Shown: positions 40,815 to 49,804, counted from the stretch's first letter. The stretch is 64,000 nucleotides of DNA from Alteromonas sp. 5E99-2 (GCF_017368475.1 NZ_JAFNJE010000001.1:248001-312000); one strand, 5' to 3'. Notes: generated from the sequence alone by a model not told the origin. Numbers and translations: made by a program.

Positions 40815-42230
40815 TCACCACCTGTAAAAAATTGAAAGACGACTGACTGAGTCGCCTAAAGGTTCTTTGGCATGCATACCTTCTACGCCAAAAATTCCGT
40901 ATTGTGTTGCATAACTGTAGGCTACAGATACAAAGGCGCCAGTTTCATAGCTTTCATTAACCGTATCATCCAGCTGTATTGCCCGTATACGTACATCAAG
41001 CAACTGATTTGCTTTAATGTTCCATAAGCTTCTTAGCGCTAGTGTTCTACCAGATGTTCCTGAACCAGATTCACGAAAGCTAGCAGCGAAGTTGCCAATG
41101 ATTTGCCCATCATTTGTGTACCCGTCAGGATACAAGTGATGAACATACCAGGCATCTGAAAAGTCTACATACTCTGCGCGAAATGAAATATCTTCAGTAA
41201 TAAAAGGGAAAAATACACCTAAAGAGGTCGCAACATTACCAAGACTAAAGTTACTGTTGTTTACCGTATCTTCACCCGCATACTCACCATAAACCGAAAA
41301 TGGTATTCCCCAATTTAAATTCAAACGGGTAGTTACCGAGGCCTGCTGGTTACCGAATTCCAAATTAGGGTCGTCCGATTCGATATCTCCAACGTTATCT
41401 CGCCCAGCAGGATCAAAAAATGCACCTATAAAATCTGAAAAAGTAACATCTCTTGCCCCGCCACCAAATTGAAGAGTACGATTAAAACCAACTGTCCAAT
41501 TATCTAACGGATTAACACTAAGATGAAAGCCACCTAATCGTGGACTCCCCGGAAATAATCCTTCTCCAAGGACAATGCCATCAACAGGCTCCAAAATAGA
41601 ATAAAATAGTTCATACCTCAGCCCCCATTTTGTTAAAGGAACAGCATTACTTACAGTTAATGATGGTGATGATTTGGCATTAGTGCTAATTAACATCGCG
41701 CTATCTTCAAAAGGAGAAAACCAATGTTCTCTGTAGCCAAAATCAACTTGGAACTGACTCCATCCAACTGCGAGATAAGTGTTCTGGTGAGTAATTTTAT
41801 TATCTTGGGAAAACGTACTACCAACACTGGCTAGAACATTGGGGGTTAAGTAAGCATGAGCACTGGCTGAAAAAGAATAACTTTCATCAACGCCTTGATT
41901 TCGTCTATTCGCTAATGCTGAATCCGTATCACTACTAACACTAGCCTCTGCTGACACATTGGTAATTGCCGCACGTTTACCATAACGACTTAGATATCCA
42001 TTAACTCGATAAGCTAGTGCGGGATAATTTTCTTCTATTTGTTTTACTCTGATAGCTATGTCAGCTGCACGATAAGGCTTAATTACTGGAGTATCTGAAG
42101 TGAGCGCCACAACTTGTTCAATATGGTGTTCTATTTCCGGCGCAAGATTAAGCGGAAGATAAGGAGAAACCCCCTTTGCCAACACAAAAGGACTAGATAT
42201 TAATATAAATACAAAAATTAGTGTTTTCAC
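40815..42230 (-). CDS. Wzi-family capsule-assembly outer-membrane beta-barrel
   Basis: 471 residues. A signal peptide (about 1-18) is followed by an N-terminal helical segment, LEU-rich opening PEIEHHIEQVVALTSD, and then alternating strands ending in FSIFYRW-like aromatic residue (SRLSIFYRW), typical of an outer-membrane barrel. The pattern (LNLAPEIEHHIEQVVAL, GYREHWFSPFEDSAML, and LGGFHLSVNPLDNWTVGFNRT) matches Wzi/OPX-associated 'capsule assembly Wzi' family proteins, which retain capsule polysaccharide at the cell surface. It starts with GTG, 19 bp after lysC, and precedes a GT9 gene by 4 bp. No other capsule genes are nearby. Confidence 0.85.
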   Translation of the reverse strand: MKTLIFVFILISSPFVLAKGVSPYLPLNLAPEIEHHIEQVVALTSDTPVIKPYRAADIAIRVKQIEENYPALAYRVNGYLSRYGKRAAITNVSAEASVSSDTDSALANRRNQGVDESYSFSASAHAYLTPNVLASVGSTFSQDNKITHQNTYLAVGWSQFQVDFGYREHWFSPFEDSAMLISTNAKSSPSLTVSNAVPLTKWGLRYELFYSILEPVDGIVLGEGLFPGSPRLGGFHLSVNPLDNWTVGFNRTLQFGGGARDVTFSDFIGAFFDPAGRDNVGDIESDDPNLEFGNQQASVTTRLNLNWGIPFSVYGEYAGEDTVNNSNFSLGNVATSLGVFFPFITEDISFRAEYVDFSDAWYVHHLYPDGYTNDGQIIGNFAASFRESGSGTSGRTLALRSLWNIKANQLLDVRIRAIQLDDTVNESYETGAFVSVAYSYATQYGIFGVEGMHAKEPLGDSVSRLSIFYRW

Positions 42231-42249
42231 TTAGTTTGTCCTAGTGTGA

Positions 42250-43596
42250 TTAAAACAACACGTCATGTAAGGTTCTTACAACATCAGAACTTTGTTTATC
42301 CTCGACTAAAAAAGCCATATTATGTGGATTAGCGCCAAAACAAATCATACGAACTTCAACAAAATCTAATGCTGCAAACACCTTGCCTGTTAAACCTTTA
42401 ACACTTTGCATCTGGTTACCAACAATAGTGACCAAATCAAAACCGTGTTCAACGTTCACTTCACACATATCTTCTAGCTCAGCTAACGCCTGGTAATTCA
42501 ATTTCTCCGCTACAGAGTTAGCCGGGTTATCGAGTGTAAATGATACCGAAATTTCAGAGGTAGTAACTAAATCAACGCTTAACTTATTTTTAGCAATGAC
42601 TGCAAAAACCTTTTCTAGGAAACCCTGAGCATACATCATTTTCGGTGTTTTAACTGTCACCATAACTTGTTCTTTGCGGCGAGTAATCGCTCTAAAGGCC
42701 GGTTCATCATCGCAATCTTTAACTAGCCAAGTCCCACCACTTTTAGGGTCTTTACTAGAACCGACAAAAACGCGGATATTTTGTCTTAATGCTGGTTCCA
42801 TCGTAGCAGGGTGTAACACTTTTGCACCAAAGGTCGCCATTTCTGCCGCTTCTTCAAAACTTAATTCGGCAATAGGTCTAGCTGCAGAGGTAATACGAGG
42901 GTCTGTTGTATAGACGCCATTCACATCAGTCCATATCTCGCAACATTCAGCACCTAAACCTTCAGCGAGCAAAGCTGCGGTAAAATCAGAGCCGCCACGG
43001 CCCAGTGTTGTGGTAACACCGTTTTCATCTGAACCAATAAACCCTTGAGTCACGATAACTGCACCGCTAAGTTGCGGGTATAACAACAATTCTGCTTGTT
43101 TTTTTATTTGCGCTAAATTGGGTACTGCTTCGCCAAATGTGCTGTCAGTTTTCAGTACATTTCGCACATCAAAGTTCAGTGCTTTTACGCCAAACTCAGA
43201 TAAACAGGCAGCAACAAGCAGCGACGACATACGTTCACCCAAGGACAATAATTGATCTTTTAATGCGTCGTTATGGTTGATTTCTTCGTGCAGTGCAAGG
43301 GAAGAGAGTTCTTCAAGTAAGGCATCTAGCTTAGGCTTAACTATGCTTGGTTGAGATAAGCGATTTAAAATTGCATACTCTTTTTCTTTAATAGTCTCGC
43401 AATGCTCGAATATTACGTCCTGTGTATTTGCTTGATGAGCCAAATTCACAAGCAAGTTTGTGACGCCTCCAGCGGCACTTACCACAACCACTCGGGTTTT
43501 TTCATTATCCGCTATGACCCGAAGACAATTTTGAATAGCTTCAAAGTTGGCGACACTAGTGCCGCCAAATTTAGCAACATTAATTGATTGATTCAT
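42250..43596 (-). CDS. lysC: Aspartate kinase (LysC/AKIII type)
   Basis: 448 residues from ATG 43596 (AGGA 9 bp upstream); an in-frame start at 43614 would overlap the upstream gene. It phosphorylates aspartate to begin lysine/threonine/methionine synthesis. The kinase domain has AKFGGTSVANFEA at the N-terminus and VTTTLGRGGSDFTAALLAEGL in the middle; two ACT domains (about 310-448) carry feedback control. Length and lack of a homoserine dehydrogenase domain fit the monofunctional lysine-sensitive enzyme. No lysine riboswitch is apparent; it is preceded 4 bp away by a DUF192 gene. Confidence 0.93.
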   Translation of the reverse strand: MNQSINVAKFGGTSVANFEAIQNCLRVIADNEKTRVVVVSAAGGVTNLLVNLAHQANTQDVIFEHCETIKEKEYAILNRLSQPSIVKPKLDALLEELSSLALHEEINHNDALKDQLLSLGERMSSLLVAACLSEFGVKALNFDVRNVLKTDSTFGEAVPNLAQIKKQAELLLYPQLSGAVIVTQGFIGSDENGVTTTLGRGGSDFTAALLAEGLGAECCEIWTDVNGVYTTDPRITSAARPIAELSFEEAAEMATFGAKVLHPATMEPALRQNIRVFVGSSKDPKSGGTWLVKDCDDEPAFRAITRRKEQVMVTVKTPKMMYAQGFLEKVFAVIAKNKLSVDLVTTSEISVSFTLDNPANSVAEKLNYQALAELEDMCEVNVEHGFDLVTIVGNQMQSVKGLTGKVFAALDFVEVRMICFGANPHNMAFLVEDKQSSDVVRTLHDVLF

Positions 43597-43600
43597 GGGG

Positions 43601-44059
43601 TCAATTCCTATCATTTATATTCTTGCGCTTCACTTTAATGCTATCGCCTACATTTACACCTTGCTTGGCAAACCAACCTTGATTCATTTCAATGGCATAT
43701 GAAATAGGCTTAGACGACCTAACAGGAGTAAGATCATGAGGAGTTAAAGGGAAAATATCAGTGATGACACCGTTATCATCTACATAGGCTAAATCTAATG
43801 GTATTTGAGTGTTTTTCATCCAAATACTGCCAATACGCGGTACTTCAAAATTAAACAGCATGCCGCAATCGCTACACATACTTTGCCTAAACATTAAGCC
43901 TCGTGCTCGTTGGCTTAAGGTTTTTGCATACTCCAATTCGTACTCTGTATCGGCAATTTCTACCACAATACGTTCAAATTCAATGGGCGGAAGTACGGCT
44001 TTTACAGAAAGAGACACAGTACACAGAAATACTAAAACAGCGCTTAATATAAACTTCAT
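43601..44059 (-). CDS. DUF192 family secreted protein
   Basis: 152 residues. A signal peptide (about 1-22) precedes a DUF192 domain with AKTLSQRARGLMFRQSMC, MLFNFEVPRIGSIWMKNTQIPLDLAYVDD and a C-terminal ISYAIEMNQGWFAKQGVNVGD. These proteins have a small beta-rich fold, are exported, and have no agreed function. It leads the DUF192-lysC-wzi-GT9 run on the minus strand with 4 bp to lysC. The short basic tail (KVKRKNINDRN) is unremarkable. Confidence 0.9.
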   Translation of the reverse strand: MKFILSAVLVFLCTVSLSVKAVLPPIEFERIVVEIADTEYELEYAKTLSQRARGLMFRQSMCSDCGMLFNFEVPRIGSIWMKNTQIPLDLAYVDDNGVITDIFPLTPHDLTPVRSSKPISYAIEMNQGWFAKQGVNVGDSIKVKRKNINDRN

Positions 44060-44680
44060 ATAGATTCACAACATAAATTAGTAGAGCAACAGCGATAGAA
44101 TATACCTAAATGTTAGGAAAAATGCTGCCCTAAGTAGCTTGAAAGTGGGAATACTAGCAAAATTTATCAGCTGCGGCACTTGTCCATTAATAGAATGAAT
44201 TTTACTAGCATATTCCAACCAATAAAAATCACTTAGCTTTATCAAACTATAACGCCGATTTAGCGACCGTTAATGGGGTACCATAGCCTTTTTTCAGAAT
44301 GAAAACGCTACCATCACAGGCCACTCGCCCCCCTTACTCGTTCAGATATAAGGGAAAACCGATGTAACCTTAGGAGTTTGTTATTGAACATCTGATGAAG
44401 AAATCCTTTAATCAACTCTTTTTTATCAACTCTTTTTTATCAACTAAGGTTTCATACTGAACCTCGCCAACCACAGTTTGGTTGAAAAGTGGGTCAAGTG
44501 CAGAGATAAAAAACCAAAAGTACCAATATTCCGGTTTTCACTTGAGTCACATTAAAGGCTCCGCCAGCGTGACGAAATAAGTTACCATGAAGTCCATCGT
44601 GAACATGACGCTTATTGCAGGAGCATGAGGTTATGGTTTTGATGCACAACTCTTTTCAAGCTTAATTGGAGGAACTGTAT
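44060..44680. other. 620-bp gene-free stretch between DUF192 gene and dehydrogenase gene
   Basis: No open frame of convincing length on either strand. Contents: a 14-bp tandem repeat (44411-44445), a CAAGTG...AAAACC / GGTTTTCACTTG pairing around 44494-44553 (an imperfect stem of 12 bp with a 9-base bulge), and a stretch of ribosome-site-like GGAGG before the next gene. Promoters for the two divergent genes must lie here, but none stands out. Could hold an unannotated small RNA or a decayed gene. Confidence 0.5.
44411..44445. repeat. 14-bp tandem repeat, 2.5 copies
   Basis: Unit ATCAACTCTTTTTT at 44411-44424 and 44425-44438 with a third partial copy (ATCAACT) to 44445; copies are identical. 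The T6 runs make slippage likely, so copy number may vary between strains. Confidence 0.85.
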
Positions 44681-45631
44681 TTGCTAACGTCTAAAAAAAT
44701 AAGAATAAATCTGAGTATTTGTAGCCAAGATGCCGAGGAATTAAATGCCTTATTAGCAAATGATGAGCGAATAAATATAGTCCAGCTCAGTGACAACCCG
44801 GCGGACCTTGATCCCCTTAAAGTAGAAGTACTACTCGCTTCCCCCAACCTTGCTGCGCAATGTGTGAATCAATGTAACCAACTTACATGGTTGCAATCAA
44901 CGTGGGCTGGAAACGCGCCTCTAACATCCCTTAACAAACGAGATTACACATTAACTGTCGCGGGCGGCATATTTAACACACAAATACGTGAGTATGTATT
45001 CACTTACCTTTTAAATCATGTAAGAAAGGTTTTTGAAATAGAACGGCAAAGAGATGATGGCTCAACTTGGCAAGGTGTTTTACCTAATTATTTGTCTGGA
45101 AAAACATTAGGGGTACTAGGAACAGGCTCACTTGCACAAGCACTCATTCCAGCCGCTGAAGTGTTTGGATTAAACATGATTGGTTTGTCTCGTTCTGGTA
45201 AAAACATAAAAGGTTTCACGCAAGTATTCGCTTTAGAAGACAAATTATTATTGGCAGAACAAGCTGATTTCGTCGTTAGTTTGTTACCTGATACCGCCCA
45301 AACAACGCATTTACTAGATAATGAATTTTTCCAAGCAATGAAGTTCGATAGCTTACTTATTAATGCTGGAAGAGGAAATGTTATTGATGAGCAAGCGTTA
45401 ATAGACAACCTCGCTCGAAACAAGCCATCAAAGGCGGTACTAGATGTATTTGAACAAGAGCCGCTGCCCTCATCTCATCCGTTTTGGCACAGCGATAATA
45501 TTCACATTACCCATCACACGGCTGCGATTACAAGAGTAGAAGATGTTGTCGATTTATTTTTGAAAAATGTCGACCGCTACATAAACGGTCAACCACTGTA
45601 TTGCCAGTTAGATTGGAATAAAGGCTATTAA
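44681..45631 (+). CDS. D-2-hydroxyacid dehydrogenase (glyoxylate/hydroxypyruvate reductase-like)
   Basis: 316 residues of the NAD(P)-binding 2-hydroxyacid dehydrogenase superfamily. The Rossmann motif is GVLGTGSLAQAL (about 147-158), followed by the substrate/catalytic segments NAGRGNVIDEQAL (with Arg near 232), Glu in EQEPLP and HITHHTAAI (catalytic His). It resembles GhrA-like reductases of glyoxylate or hydroxypyruvate, but the substrate is unproven. The start is TTG at 44681, chosen because GGAGG ends 8 bp before it; an in-frame TTG at 44666 precedes that ribosome site and is less likely. Single gene. Confidence 0.85.
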   Translation: MLTSKKIRINLSICSQDAEELNALLANDERINIVQLSDNPADLDPLKVEVLLASPNLAAQCVNQCNQLTWLQSTWAGNAPLTSLNKRDYTLTVAGGIFNTQIREYVFTYLLNHVRKVFEIERQRDDGSTWQGVLPNYLSGKTLGVLGTGSLAQALIPAAEVFGLNMIGLSRSGKNIKGFTQVFALEDKLLLAEQADFVVSLLPDTAQTTHLLDNEFFQAMKFDSLLINAGRGNVIDEQALIDNLARNKPSKAVLDVFEQEPLPSSHPFWHSDNIHITHHTAAITRVEDVVDLFLKNVDRYINGQPLYCQLDWNKGY

Positions 45632-45641
45632 ATAAAAGCTA

Positions 45642-45986
45642 TTAAACGCTGAAACTAGAGCCGCATCCACAGGTGGTTGTGGCATTTGGGTTGTTAACTA
45701 AAAAACGAGCACCATCTAGGTTGTCAATGTAATCCACTTCGCCACCAACAAGGTATTGCAAACTCATTGGGTCAACAACTAAAGTAACTTCATTTTTATT
45801 AATCGTTAAGTCACCATCATTGACTTTCTCATCGAAAGTAAACCCATATTGAAAGCCACTGCAGCCGCCTCCGGTTACATAGACTCTCAATTTTAATTCA
45901 GGGTTTTCTTCTTCAATCACCAACTCTCTTACTTTCTCGGCGGCCGTGTCTGAAAACTCAATAGGTAACGCGGTTTCTACAGTCAT
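45642..45986 (-). CDS. erpA: ErpA, iron-sulfur cluster insertion protein
   Basis: 114 residues, A-type carrier. The three cluster cysteines are in [15 protein letters not shown] (Cys near 42) and TTCGCGSSF at the C-terminus (Cys near 107 and 109). ErpA delivers [2Fe-2S]/[4Fe-4S] clusters to targets such as IspG/IspH. It is single-copy here, distinct from an isc operon. It converges on the dehydrogenase gene. The promoter carries an IscR-type site, consistent with iron-sulfur status control. Confidence 0.95.
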   Translation of the reverse strand: MTVETALPIEFSDTAAEKVRELVIEEENPELKLRVYVTGGGCSGFQYGFTFDEKVNDGDLTINKNEVTLVVDPMSLQYLVGGEVDYIDNLDGARFLVNNPNATTTCGCGSSFSV

Positions 45987-46013
45987 AACAATCTCTATTT
46001 TAATTACATCCCT

Positions 46014-46046
46014 AGTATCTAATACCCCAGTAATTCAATCAAGTAT
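46014..46046 (-). promoter_or_regulatory. erpA promoter overlapped by an IscR type-1-like operator
   Basis: On the minus strand: -35 TTGATT (46037-46042), 17-bp spacer, -10 GATACT (46014-46019), predicting a start about 21 bases before the erpA ATG. Bases 46022-46046 match the E. coli IscR type-1 consensus ATASYYGACTRWWWYAGTCRRSTAT at about 22 of 25 positions and span the -35 and spacer, as expected for repression. The consensus is recalled from the E. coli literature. Confidence 0.7.
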
Positions 46047-46213
46047 TAACCATACTAACTTTTGAAGCTTTATCATGTTTAAACTACGCGTAACTTGTGT
46101 AAAACCTATACGACAGCGATAAACTGCTTCAAAATTTAGCTAAGAGTGATTGATTACGCTGCAATGACTGGTTACAGTCTATTTAGAATTTTTCCCTATT
46201 ATTTGGAGTTCCA

Positions 46214-46909
46214 ATGACAATAAAACTTTATGAATTAACCGGTAAAGACGAAGATATCATGTTCGGCCCGTTTTGCTGGCGTTCTCGTATGTCAGTTTTA
46301 CACAAAGGGCTCGATTTTGAGCTTGTTCCTTGGTATTTCACAGATAAAAGCGGTACCGAAGATGCAGGGTTCACCACAGTCCCGACGATAAATGACAACG
46401 GCGTTTGGAAAAGCGACAGTCTTGAAATTGCTCAGTATCTAGATGAAGCCTACCCAGACAAGCCAGCACTTATCAATGGCGAAGCTGAACTAGCACAATT
46501 TCAATTAGTTAATGCCGTTATTAATTCTAACGTATTCGCAGCAGCAGTACCTGCTGCCGTCATGCAAGTTTACAACTTACTAAGAGAAGAATGCCAAACC
46601 TATTTCCGACAAACTCGTGAAGAAGCATTGGGTAAAACATTGGAAGAAATACATGGAGAGCCTGAAGAAGCAAAAGCAAATTTAGCGCAATCTCTCTCTA
46701 TTTTTGACGCCACCTTTGAAAATACCCCATACCTTGGCGGTAACAAACCAAACTACTCAGATTACACCTTGTTTGGCGTATTAAAGTGGATTGATATTGT
46801 AAGTACCTACGACCCAATTTCTCACGACACGCCGACAGGCCAATGGTTTGACCGCATTTCTAACTTATACGACGGTTATGCTGCTAAAGTAAAAACCGTA
46901 CGTAGCTAA
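46214..46909 (+). CDS. Glutathione S-transferase family protein
   Basis: 231 residues with an N-terminal thioredoxin-like GST domain (IKLYELTGKDEDIMFGPFCWR, with FTTVPTINDNGVWKSDSLEIAQYLDE as the glutathione-binding Ser segment) and an alpha-helical C-terminal domain containing NKPNYSDYTLFGVLKWID. FGPFCWRSR suggests a catalytic Ser/Cys-containing region as in beta-etherase-like and GstB-like bacterial GSTs. The substrate is unknown. A good TTGGAGT ribosome site precedes it. Single gene, divergent from erpA with 227 bp between and no assigned function in that gap beyond the erpA promoter. Confidence 0.85.
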   Translation: MTIKLYELTGKDEDIMFGPFCWRSRMSVLHKGLDFELVPWYFTDKSGTEDAGFTTVPTINDNGVWKSDSLEIAQYLDEAYPDKPALINGEAELAQFQLVNAVINSNVFAAAVPAAVMQVYNLLREECQTYFRQTREEALGKTLEEIHGEPEEAKANLAQSLSIFDATFENTPYLGGNKPNYSDYTLFGVLKWIDIVSTYDPISHDTPTGQWFDRISNLYDGYAAKVKTVRS

Positions 46910-46924
46910 TGACCAGTATTTAAA

Positions 46925-46939
46925 GGCCTCACAGAGGCC
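46925..46939. terminator. Short hairpin between convergent GST and DUF6776 genes
   Basis: GGCCTC, loop ACA, GAGGCC, perfect over 6 bp and reading into the stop codon of the minus-strand gene. On the minus strand it is followed by TTTAAAT, so it may terminate that gene; the plus-strand tail (AATCAATTT) is poorer. Confidence 0.5.
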
Positions 46940-47597
46940 AATCAATTTCAATGTTAAGCGTGTCTTTGACACGCTTATATTGCATAACCTGAGAAGAAAA
47001 ACTCAACTTAACTGGCACTCGTTCATCAGGTAGCTCAAAGGAAATGGTAGGCTGTTGAAAGAACTTAAATCTATACGGAACGGCATCTAGTTCAACCAAT
47101 TCTTCGCTATTTTCATATTTCGCAGAGATGTTCAAATCACCGGAAATAACCATTTTTTGTAATCTTGGTTGTAAAAGCACGATCTCTAACTCATAGAGTC
47201 TGGTTTCTTTACTCTTTAAAATCAATGAGACAAATTCAACCGAAAGTAAATCACCTGAGAGCTCAGGCGCCATCACATGCTGAAACAAAGATACATCTTG
47301 GTTACAGGCTAATAGTTGATTAGACTTCTTAGTCAGTTCGTCTGCATGTAGTTGCTGCTGTGATTCACAAACCAGTAGCTGAGCATGATCTCGGTTTAAT
47401 TGTTGTACCAAGTTGTGGTTGTCTTGGTTCAGATTTACAATTGTAAGTGCTTGTGCATCTATTGTATGGATCAGCTGATCTTGGTAATAAGAGGCCATTG
47501 TGTAACCTAACCAAAGTGCTGCAATTAAACAAAGAAATACAGTTAATTTTCTGTAGCGCTTAATACGAATAATACGTTTTAATTTCAAATTTCCCAT
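46929..47597 (-). CDS. DUF6776-type membrane-anchored coiled-coil protein, unknown function
   Basis: 222 residues from ATG 47597 (MGNLKLKRIIRIKRYRK; an upstream in-frame start at 47621 adds eight residues). A very basic N-terminus precedes a single transmembrane helix (about 20-38), then a Gln/Leu-rich coiled coil (about 45-100) and a C-terminal beta-rich domain with periodic charged strands. The layout is that of a periplasm-facing bitopic protein; the DUF6776 name is from memory and moderately confident. Divergent from the CLC gene (66 bp), so the two could share a promoter region. Confidence 0.7.
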   Translation of the reverse strand: MGNLKLKRIIRIKRYRKLTVFLCLIAALWLGYTMASYYQDQLIHTIDAQALTIVNLNQDNHNLVQQLNRDHAQLLVCESQQQLHADELTKKSNQLLACNQDVSLFQHVMAPELSGDLLSVEFVSLILKSKETRLYELEIVLLQPRLQKMVISGDLNISAKYENSEELVELDAVPYRFKFFQQPTISFELPDERVPVKLSFSSQVMQYKRVKDTLNIEIDWPL

Positions 47598-47662
47598 AAC
47601 TAAACCTTTCGCACTAACCACTATTTTTGCTATTGTGCCTATAGCTTAAGGATTTTACATAC

Positions 47663-49354
47663 GTGTCTCAAGCTTTGACCTTTATTCAACAACTTCGATG
47701 TGCCCTTGCTCAACCCAAAACCAGTGTGCACCTTTGCGCTCTGGGGATTATTGGTGGCGTTTTCGCAGCATCTATCATTATATTGTTCCGCATCGGAATT
47801 GAAATTATTCAAATATATATATTCGAGGCACCTAATGCATATCCCAATGCGCATTGGTCTGTACGCATGATTGCGCCTTTTTTTGCTGTCACAGGTATTT
47901 TACTCGTCGCCTTTCTTACTGGCTTCAAGCACTACCGCTTAGGTATTCCTTTTGTTATTCATAGAATAAAAGCTCATTTTGGCGTTATGCCGCTACGCAC
48001 GACTATCAATCAATTTTTTGGCGGTATGTTAGCCTTAGCAAGCGGCTTTGTTGTGGGCAGAGAAGGCCCTTCAGTCCATTTAGGTGCTGCAAGCAGTAGC
48101 TTTATGGGACAAGCCTTGAAATTACCCTACAACAGCATAAGAATACTTACAGGCTGCGGTATTGCAGCGGGTATATCAGCGTCATTTAATACTCCTTTGG
48201 CTGCTATCGTTTTTGTTATGGAAGTCGTATTACGAGAATATCGAATTCATCTGTTTGTTCCGGTCATGCTTGCCGCGGCCTGTGGTTCGGTTATGACAAG
48301 AGCTGTGTTTGGCGTATCCACTGAATTGCAATTGTTTAGTTATACCCATATTAATCAATGGATGTTTTTGTACCTCATACTAGTAGGTATAGGCTTAGGT
48401 GCGTTAGCAACTCTTTTCAATCGCCAACTCATGTTCATTATGACTCTATTCCGCCCGGTGAATATGGTATGGCGGTTAGCCATAGCGGCTGCAGTTACGT
48501 CAATAGCGGGGGTTATTTTGCCTCAAGCCCTAGGTGCCAACTTTGAATCTATTAGCCATTTATTTAATGACAATCCAGAAACTCAGTTTATAGCGCTCAT
48601 CTTGGTGTTCAAGATGACATTGGCTATTGTCGCAATTGGTTTAGGGATACCGGGCGGTATTATTGGTCCTGTCATGGTGATTGGCATGTTAGCTGGCGTT
48701 CTTTTTCTTGTACCATTAAGTTATTTTATTGACACGAATGAATTTAGAGGAAGCTTCGCACTTTTAGGTTTAGCGGGCATGCTCGCTGCGGTGTTACATG
48801 CCCCTCTTGCTGCATTAACTGCAGTAATGGAATTAGCTTATAGCCCTGAAGTCATATTACCTGCCATTTTAGTTATTGTGCCGGCATACGTAACCTCAAC
48901 CCAATTTTTCAAAAATAGATCTGTTTTTTTACAACAGTTGGATTATCAAAAATTACCTTATGCCGTTAATCCAGTTAGAGAAACATTAGAAAAGATTGGC
49001 GTTCTCGCAGCGCTGGAAACCGATTTCAAGTTGTTTCATGATGCCCCTCAAGGAGCAATAGAAAAGTATCATCAATCACACCCTACCTGTTTAATCGTAC
49101 AAAAATATGCATTTGAACTCGATATCAGCTTTAAATTTGTGATGTGTAAAACACAATACAATAGCGGCACTGTGTCTGTACACAATTTGGATTTGGAAGG
49201 GGTTAACGCACAGGCTACATTGGCCGAAGTTTATGACAATTTGAAACGAGACAGGCGAGGGGCTGTTTACATATACGGTGACGATCCAAATAAAATAATA
49301 GGCCTTGTCACCTGGAATCAGGTACAACAATACCTACAACAAACCTACATTTAA
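47663..49354 (+). CDS. CLC-family chloride channel/transporter with C-terminal regulatory region
   Basis: 563 residues. Ten or so transmembrane helices fill residues about 20-430, followed by a cytosolic CBS-like region (about 440-563). GREGPSVHLG at 132-140 keeps the gating glutamate (Glu134). The first selectivity-filter segment reads YRLGIP at 91-96, where ClC-ec1 has GSGIP, so the anion-coordinating serine position is Leu. GTG start with AAGGA 10 bp upstream. Fluoride, chloride or other anion specificity cannot be told from sequence. Confidence 0.88.
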   Translation: MSQALTFIQQLRCALAQPKTSVHLCALGIIGGVFAASIIILFRIGIEIIQIYIFEAPNAYPNAHWSVRMIAPFFAVTGILLVAFLTGFKHYRLGIPFVIHRIKAHFGVMPLRTTINQFFGGMLALASGFVVGREGPSVHLGAASSSFMGQALKLPYNSIRILTGCGIAAGISASFNTPLAAIVFVMEVVLREYRIHLFVPVMLAAACGSVMTRAVFGVSTELQLFSYTHINQWMFLYLILVGIGLGALATLFNRQLMFIMTLFRPVNMVWRLAIAAAVTSIAGVILPQALGANFESISHLFNDNPETQFIALILVFKMTLAIVAIGLGIPGGIIGPVMVIGMLAGVLFLVPLSYFIDTNEFRGSFALLGLAGMLAAVLHAPLAALTAVMELAYSPEVILPAILVIVPAYVTSTQFFKNRSVFLQQLDYQKLPYAVNPVRETLEKIGVLAALETDFKLFHDAPQGAIEKYHQSHPTCLIVQKYAFELDISFKFVMCKTQYNSGTVSVHNLDLEGVNAQATLAEVYDNLKRDRRGAVYIYGDDPNKIIGLVTWNQVQQYLQQTYI

Positions 49355-49378
49355 ATAAATAGATAGTGAGTACCCATT

Positions 49379-49804
49379 ATGATTTTGTGGATTAAAGGCC
49401 TACACATTTTTTTTATGCTAGCTTGGATGGCTGGCCTATTTTATTTACCACGCCTATTTGTTTATCACGCAAGTACGGATATTCAGGCAGTAAAGGACGC
49501 ATATAAAGTAATGGAACGTAGGCTTTGGCTGTTTGTTACTCCCTTTGCACTACTAACCTTAGTTTTTGGCGTAGCACTTATTGCTAGCTATGGCTCAGCC
49601 TGGTTTAGGATATCCGGCTGGCTGCATGTGAAAATGACCTTACTTATCTTTGTGTATGCCTATCATTTTTACTTGTTTGTTTTATACAAAAAGTTTGAAA
49701 AAGATGAAAATCAACACAGCAGTCGATTTTATCGTTTTCTTAATGAAGCCCCCGTCATCATTATACTCGCTGTTGTATTGTTAGCGGTCGCAAAACCATT
49801 TTAA
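49379..49804 (+). CDS. hemJ: HemJ/CopD-like membrane protein (possible protoporphyrinogen oxidase)
   Basis: 141 residues, four transmembrane helices (about 3-22, 50-70, 80-103, 118-138). The start LWIKGLHIFFMLAWMAGLFYLPRLFVYH has the conserved His9 and Leu-Pro-Arg of HemJ/UPF0093 proteins, and KMTLLIFVYAYH supplies the second His/Lys pair. In bacteria lacking HemG/HemY, HemJ oxidises protoporphyrinogen IX; CopD-like roles are the alternative. No other haem gene is adjacent, so the function is by family only. 24 bp after the CLC gene. Confidence 0.8.
   Translation: MILWIKGLHIFFMLAWMAGLFYLPRLFVYHASTDIQAVKDAYKVMERRLWLFVTPFALLTLVFGVALIASYGSAWFRISGWLHVKMTLLIFVYAYHFYLFVLYKKFEKDENQHSSRFYRFLNEAPVIIILAVVLLAVAKPF

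Noticed and set aside
40815-42230. Phage or transposon origin of the wzi/GT9 pair
   Set aside because: No integrase, transposase, direct-repeat ends or tRNA site nearby, and base composition looks like the neighbours.
44290-44370. A 22-codon frame beginning near 44299 in the gene-free stretch
   Set aside because: No ribosome site and composition is not coding-like; not reported as a gene.
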